Positions 60,097 through 64,000 of a stretch of 64,000 nucleotides of DNA are shown piece after piece. A model generated the notes under the pieces. It saw only the letters and a list, made by a program, of their open reading frames with translations. It was not told the origin of the DNA and did no database searches. Position 1 is the stretch's first letter. Every line of letters begins with the position of its first letter. The stretch comes from CAWFNW01 sp963817405 (GTDB lineage Bacteria; Actinomycetota; Coriobacteriia; Anaerosomatales; Anaerosomataceae): contig CAWFNW010000003.1 in the NCBI GenBank assembly GCA_963817405.1, positions 1-64,000 of the forward strand, given 5' to 3'. A program made the translations under genes and the position numbers.

Positions 60097-61354
60097 GGAA
60101 ACCGCCGCCCATGCCGGGAATCATGCCGCCACCGCGTCCGGTCTGGGTGGAGCCGCTCGCGGAGTCATCGACGGTCTGGGTAACAACAGTGTCGCCCTCG
60201 CTGATGCCCGAGAGGATCTGCGTTTGCGTCGCGCTTGCGAGGCCCGTTTCAACGACGACCTGGCGTGGCGTTGTCGAGCCCTCGTCGAGAACCTGCACGT
60301 AGTACGCGCCGTTGCCGTCGGACTTCACTGCGGCGTTGGACACCAGGAGCGTGTCCTTGGCGACGTCGGTCACGATGGTCGCGGCTGCCGACATGCCAGA
60401 GCGAAGCCCGGGATCGGCAACGTCGAGCGAGATCCAGACGTCGAAGGTGACGACGCCGGACGAGTTGCTGCCCTCGTCGGCGATCTCATACACCTTCCCG
60501 GTGGCGGTGAGGTCCGGATACGCATCGAAGGTGATCTCGGCGCGCTGCCCGATCGTGAGCGAGGGAAGGTCGACCTCATTCACCGTGAGGTGGATCGCGA
60601 GCGGCTGCTCTGGGGCGATGACGACGGGTGCGCTCGAAGAGGAGCTCGTGTTCGACGCCCCGGTCGTAGCGGAGGTGTTGGCGCCCGATGACTGCGTGTT
60701 GCCACCTGAGGCAGACACGCTGTCGCCCGCCTCGATGTTGAGCGCGTAGACCACGCCCGAGGACGGTGACCTCACGGTGAGGTCGTCCTCAGCATCCTGA
60801 GCATCCTCGTAGTCGATGAGCGCCGTGGCTCTTGAGGCCTTGGCTGATGCCAGCCCAGCCTTCGCAGACGTCACCTCAGCTTCGGCCGCCGCGATATCGG
60901 CGGAGCTCACCGTGGTGTTGGGTTCCTTGGAGCGCGCCTTGAGATCGGCGAGGCTACTCTGCGCTTTTGCGATCTGGGCGGAGGCCTGTGCGACCTGCTG
61001 CTGCGACTGGCGGTAGCCTGCGAGCGCCTTGGCGGTGTTCGCCTTGGCGCTCGCGGTATCGAGCGTGAAGAGCACCGTGCCCGTCGTGACAGAGGAGCCC
61101 TCGGACACCTTCACCGACGCCACCTCGCCCGACACTGCGGGATAGACGTCTGTGGTGTTGTCGACCTCCAGGTTGCCTGTCCCCGACACGGTCACCGAGA
61201 TCGTTCCGACGGCTGCCTTCTCGGTCGTGTACGTGGTCGTCGTCGTGTCGGCTCCATTGCCCCGGGTCACGAAGTAGACGGTGAGTCCGACCGCGACGAG
61301 CACGCCTGCGGCGATCCAACCCCTGTAGCGGCGGAACCGCTTTGAGAGCGCCAT
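60089..61354 (-). CDS. RND/HlyD-type membrane fusion adaptor
   Basis: The 421-residue protein has an N-terminal helix (GWIAAGVLVAVGLTVYFVTR). A barrel-sandwich half follows (VSGTGNLEVDNTTDVYPAVS), then a helical hairpin (SQQQVAQASAQIAKAQSSLA) and a returning lipoyl/beta-barrel (SLTIGQRAEITFDAYP). It bridges the permease to the outside. The C-terminus is Gly-rich (GMIPGMGGGF). The upstream response regulator ends about 110 bp before it. Confidence 0.92.
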   Translation of the reverse strand: MALSKRFRRYRGWIAAGVLVAVGLTVYFVTRGNGADTTTTTYTTEKAAVGTISVTVSGTGNLEVDNTTDVYPAVSGEVASVKVSEGSSVTTGTVLFTLDTASAKANTAKALAGYRQSQQQVAQASAQIAKAQSSLADLKARSKEPNTTVSSADIAAAEAEVTSAKAGLASAKASRATALIDYEDAQDAEDDLTVRSPSSGVVYALNIEAGDSVSASGGNTQSSGANTSATTGASNTSSSSSAPVVIAPEQPLAIHLTVNEVDLPSLTIGQRAEITFDAYPDLTATGKVYEIADEGSNSSGVVTFDVWISLDVADPGLRSGMSAAATIVTDVAKDTLLVSNAAVKSDGNGAYYVQVLDEGSTTPRQVVVETGLASATQTQILSGISEGDTVVTQTVDDSASGSTQTGRGGGMIPGMGGGFRD

Positions 61355-61465
61355 GCTGCACCTCCGTTATTGTCCTGTACGACACCACGGTACGGCGCGG
61401 GGTAGATGGCTGCGTCGGACGTGGGGGGCGTTTCCGCGTACACCGAGTGGAGTACGCGCGCGATG

Positions 61466-62143
61466 CTACTCGGTGCCTGGGCCGGCGACTACGAGGCCAC
61501 TTTCGTAGGCGATGACGACCAGCTGCGCCCGGTCCCGCGCGCTGAGTTTCATCATCACGCGGGACACGTGCGTCTTGGCGGTCGCTGGGCTGATGAACAG
61601 GTGCTTCGCGATCTCGTCGTTGGAGAGGCCCTGCGCGACGAGCGCAAGGATCTCGTGTTCGCGCTCCGTGAGTGCGTCGAGCTCAGCGGGGCGCGCTCGC
61701 CGGATCTCAGGGCGCGACGCGAACTCATCGATGAGGCGTCGCGTCACGCTCGGTGCGAGCAGCGCGTCGCCGCGAGCAACGACACGGACGGCCTCTGCAA
61801 GCTGCGCGGGGTCTGTGTCCTTCAGCAGAAAGCCACTGGCCCCCACCCGGAGCGCCTCGTAGACGTACTCGTCGGCGTCGAAGGTGGTCAGTACGAGCAC
61901 GCGCGTGGTGGCGCCGGCGCCACCCTCCTCGAGGACGCGGCGCGTGGCCTCCAGCCCGTCCATCACGGGCATGCGGATGTCCATGAGCACGACATCCGGT
62001 CTGAGCTCGCGGGCTTTCAAAATCGCCTGCTCGCCGTCTTCGGCCTCGCCAACAACCTCGATATCGGGAGCCGTCTCAAGGAGCACGCGAAACCCTGCGC
62101 GTACCAAAGCCTGATCGTCGGTGATGAGCACCCGGATCGTCAT
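61466..62143 (-). CDS. NarL/LuxR-type response regulator
   Basis: The 225-residue protein has a receiver with IRVLITDDQALVRAGFRVLL and the phosphoacceptor Asp in DVVLMDIRMPVMDG. A LuxR HTH follows (LTEREHEILALVAQGLSNDE, IAKHLFISPATAKTHVSRVM). The histidine kinase gene overlaps it by 4 bp upstream; the pair probably controls the transporter operon that follows. Confidence 0.96.
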   Translation of the reverse strand: MTIRVLITDDQALVRAGFRVLLETAPDIEVVGEAEDGEQAILKARELRPDVVLMDIRMPVMDGLEATRRVLEEGGAGATTRVLVLTTFDADEYVYEALRVGASGFLLKDTDPAQLAEAVRVVARGDALLAPSVTRRLIDEFASRPEIRRARPAELDALTEREHEILALVAQGLSNDEIAKHLFISPATAKTHVSRVMMKLSARDRAQLVVIAYESGLVVAGPGTE

Positions 62144-63378
62144 GACGAACTCCTCGAGAGGGGGATACTGGCGTAGACGCGGAACCCGCCGGTCGGAGCG
62201 GGGCCCGCCATGAACGCGCCGCCGAGCGCCTCAATGCGCTCGCGCATGCCACGCAGGCCGTGGCCGACGTCGTCGGCAACCGGCTCGGTTGGGCCGCTGC
62301 CGTCGTCGAGGACCTCGATCTCGAGCCGTCCGGCGATGACCGAGAGCGCGACCTGCACGCTCGTGGCGCCGGCGTGGCGCACGCTGTTCGTGAGTGCCTC
62401 CTGGACGATCCGATATGCGGACACGGAGGCGAAGGCCGGCACCGAGGCGAGATCACCGTGCACGGTGAGATCGACGGCGAGGCCCGAGTCGCGGACCGGC
62501 TGGACGAGTCGTGCAACGTCGGTGATGTCCGCGGCGGGAGCGAGCGGCGCGTTGCCCTCGCCAGTTCGGAGCACGTCGAGCATCGAGCGAAGCTCGCCGA
62601 GCGCCTCCTTGCCGGTCGAGCGGATGTGCTCGATCGACTCGCGCGCACGCGCGGGGTCGGTGTCGATGAGTGCGGCGGCGGCGCCGGCCTGCACGGTCAC
62701 GATCGAGAGCGAGTGCGCGACGATGTCGTGTACTTCGCGCGCGATGCGGATGCGCTCCTCGTCAACTCGGCGCAGCGCCTCCTCCTCACGCGTGCGCTCG
62801 GCGTCGAACGCGCGCTGCTCCACCTCAGAGATGTATGCCCGGCGGTTGCGTGCCGCCTCTCCGAGGAGCATCGCGGCGGCGATGAGCGCGAATGTCCCGA
62901 CAGCCTGCGCCATCCACCGGTCCGAGGAGAAGGCGATCAGCGGGACGCCGGCTATGAGGCCTGCCACGAGCAGCGCGACAAAGCCGGTGTGTCGCTTTGG
63001 GCTGAAGGCGGCGAGCGAGTAGATGGCGATCATCGGGCCGAGTACGGTGAACGTCGGCGGCAGCGGGTGGATGGCGTATGCGGCCGCGAAGGCCGTCGAA
63101 ACGGCGAGCGCCACCCACGGCGCAACGCGGCGGAAGGCGAGCGGCAGGAAGACTCCCGCCGCGACCGCGTAGGCGAGCAGTCCCGAGCCCGGCGGGAGTT
63201 CGCGCACCACGAACGGGCCGTGGGGCACCGGCGCGGCGGCGCTGCGCAGGGCGTCGAAGAGCCAGATCTGCGCGCATGCGAGGAACGCCAGCCCGAACGC
63301 CAGCGCGATGTCGAGGAGGCGCGGGTCGAGGGCGGCGAAACGCTCCTTGATGTCGTCGAGTGTCTTCGTCATGGCCAC
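62140..63378 (-). CDS. NarL-family sensor histidine kinase
   Basis: The 412-residue protein has about five membrane helices (LDIALAFGLAFLACAQIWLF; VFLPLAFRRVAPWVALAVST; LLVAGLIAGVPLIAF; GTFALIAAAMLLGEAA). The dimerisation/phosphorylation His follows in EVHDIVAHSLSIVTVQAG (HisKA_3). The ATPase boxes are EALTNSVRHA, EVLDDGSGP and GHGLRGMRERI. It probably senses a membrane or cell-envelope signal. It is divergent from purB. Confidence 0.95.
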   Translation of the reverse strand: MAMTKTLDDIKERFAALDPRLLDIALAFGLAFLACAQIWLFDALRSAAAPVPHGPFVVRELPPGSGLLAYAVAAGVFLPLAFRRVAPWVALAVSTAFAAAYAIHPLPPTFTVLGPMIAIYSLAAFSPKRHTGFVALLVAGLIAGVPLIAFSSDRWMAQAVGTFALIAAAMLLGEAARNRRAYISEVEQRAFDAERTREEEALRRVDEERIRIAREVHDIVAHSLSIVTVQAGAAAALIDTDPARARESIEHIRSTGKEALGELRSMLDVLRTGEGNAPLAPAADITDVARLVQPVRDSGLAVDLTVHGDLASVPAFASVSAYRIVQEALTNSVRHAGATSVQVALSVIAGRLEIEVLDDGSGPTEPVADDVGHGLRGMRERIEALGGAFMAGPAPTGGFRVYASIPLSRSSS

Positions 63379-63555
63379 ATCGTAGCCGCGTGGCGATACC
63401 CTGACGAGCGACTACCGGTGTACGTTGGCATGCGCCGAGCGGAGTACGCGCGGACCGAGGCGCGCCGGATTCTCGCGCCGTGATGCGCCCTCGGCGATAA
63501 TGGAGTCTCGAGGTGTGGTTCGCCTCTCCGCACGCCGCTTTGCGAGGAGCCGACG

Positions 63556-64000
63556 ATGATCGAGCGATACACGCGCCCCGAGATGGGCCGCATCTGGGAC
63601 CTCGAGAACAAGTTCGAGATCTGGAAGCGGATCGAGGTCCTCGCCTGCGAGGCGCAAGCTGAACTCGGCATCGTGCCCGCCGAGGACGCCGCGGTCATCC
63701 GGGAGCGCGCGGCGTTCGAGGTCGAGCGCATCGACGAGCTCGAGGCGACGCTCAACCACGACGTCATCGCCTTCCTCACCAACATGGCCGAGCATATCGA
63801 CGCAGACTACGGGCCCGAGGACCCGAAGCCAAGCCGCTGGGTGCACTACGGCATGACGTCAAGCGACCTCGGCGACACGGCGCTCTGCTATCAGATGACG
63901 CAGGCGCAGGACCTCATCATCGAGGACGTGCGACGCCTCGGTCGCATCTGCGTGCGGCGAGCGACGGAGTTCAAGGACACGCTCTGTGTCGGCCGCACGC
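63556..64000 (+). CDS. purB: Adenylosuccinate lyase, N-terminal part (runs off the window)
   Basis: The frame starts with GAGGAG before the ATG and reads MIERYTRPEMGRIWDLENKF, EIWKRIEVLACEAQAELG and, further on, VHYGMTSSDLGDTALCYQM. These are PurB hallmarks. It continues past base 64000. PurB acts in both IMP and AMP synthesis; with purA, purD and purE it is the fourth purine gene in the window, though not contiguous with them. GATAAT at 63496-63501 is a plausible -10. Confidence 0.93.
   Translation, partial: MIERYTRPEMGRIWDLENKFEIWKRIEVLACEAQAELGIVPAEDAAVIRERAAFEVERIDELEATLNHDVIAFLTNMAEHIDADYGPEDPKPSRWVHYGMTSSDLGDTALCYQMTQAQDLIIEDVRRLGRICVRRATEFKDTLCVGRT

Overview
This is a GC-rich chromosomal window with dense, short-spaced genes and frequent GTGA/ATGA stop-start overlaps. 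Nothing in it is plasmid- or phage-like. The gene set suggests an anaerobic or facultative Actinomycetota, and a Coriobacteriia/OPB41-like lineage is my best guess: CWB2 cell-wall-binding repeats, a HemW-like radical SAM protein, a radical SAM/SPASM protein, a LOR/SDH (TIGR00300) enzyme, DUF362 ferredoxin and CDGSH proteins. The lineage is inferred from gene content, not from rRNA. No rRNA or tRNA gene was recognised.

The first 18 kb are an accessory region packed with toxin-antitoxin and regulatory modules. In order they are: a HerA-type ATPase cut by the window edge, a metallophosphoesterase, an MqsR toxin with an MqsA-Panacea antitoxin, a Fic protein with its own palindromic operator, a HigB/HigA-ImmA pair with a double operator, an N-formylglutamate amidohydrolase unit, a GH3 lipoprotein, an aldo/keto reductase, a TacA/TacT pair, an XRE regulator facing a vWA-ARPP-1 pair, two VapBC-type pairs, a DUF2779 nuclease-like protein and a second TacA/TacT pair.

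From 18 to 45 kb the content becomes housekeeping and envelope genes. These are a DUF853 ATPase, a large secreted M6 metalloprotease preceded by two CRP-like sites, a phasin-like/UbiB pair, purine genes (purA, purD, purE) with a HemW-like gene and a lipoprotein between purD and purE, a CWB2 cell-wall protein, TIGR00300-msrB, LysR, a 36-residue membrane peptide gene, mscL, and a flavin reductase-rsgA-DUF1697 run. Next come a radical SAM/SPASM protein, a receiver-less winged-helix regulator divergent from a secreted protein made of 24-residue tandem repeats, and typA.

From 46 to 64 kb there is an apparent ~220-nt transcript with a promoter, a 15-nt match to the complement of the 16S 3' end and a terminator. 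It is followed by CDGSH-DUF362-Dabb, several small enzymes and lipoproteins, hisF, carB, a two-component-system/MacB-type efflux operon and the start of purB.

Two features run across the whole window. (1) At least eight copies of a ~40-bp palindrome lie in intergenic gaps near 3.75, 6.7, 8.15, 18.2, 24.4, 28.2, 40.5 and 51.0 kb. All have the same polarity, most are followed by a C-rich tail, three of them by tandem arrays, and paired arm positions change together between copies. (2) Four genes (herA, tacT, the ARPP-1 gene and purA) carry apparent single-base frameshifts near their 3' ends. Because purA is normally essential, at least some of these are probably sequence or assembly errors.
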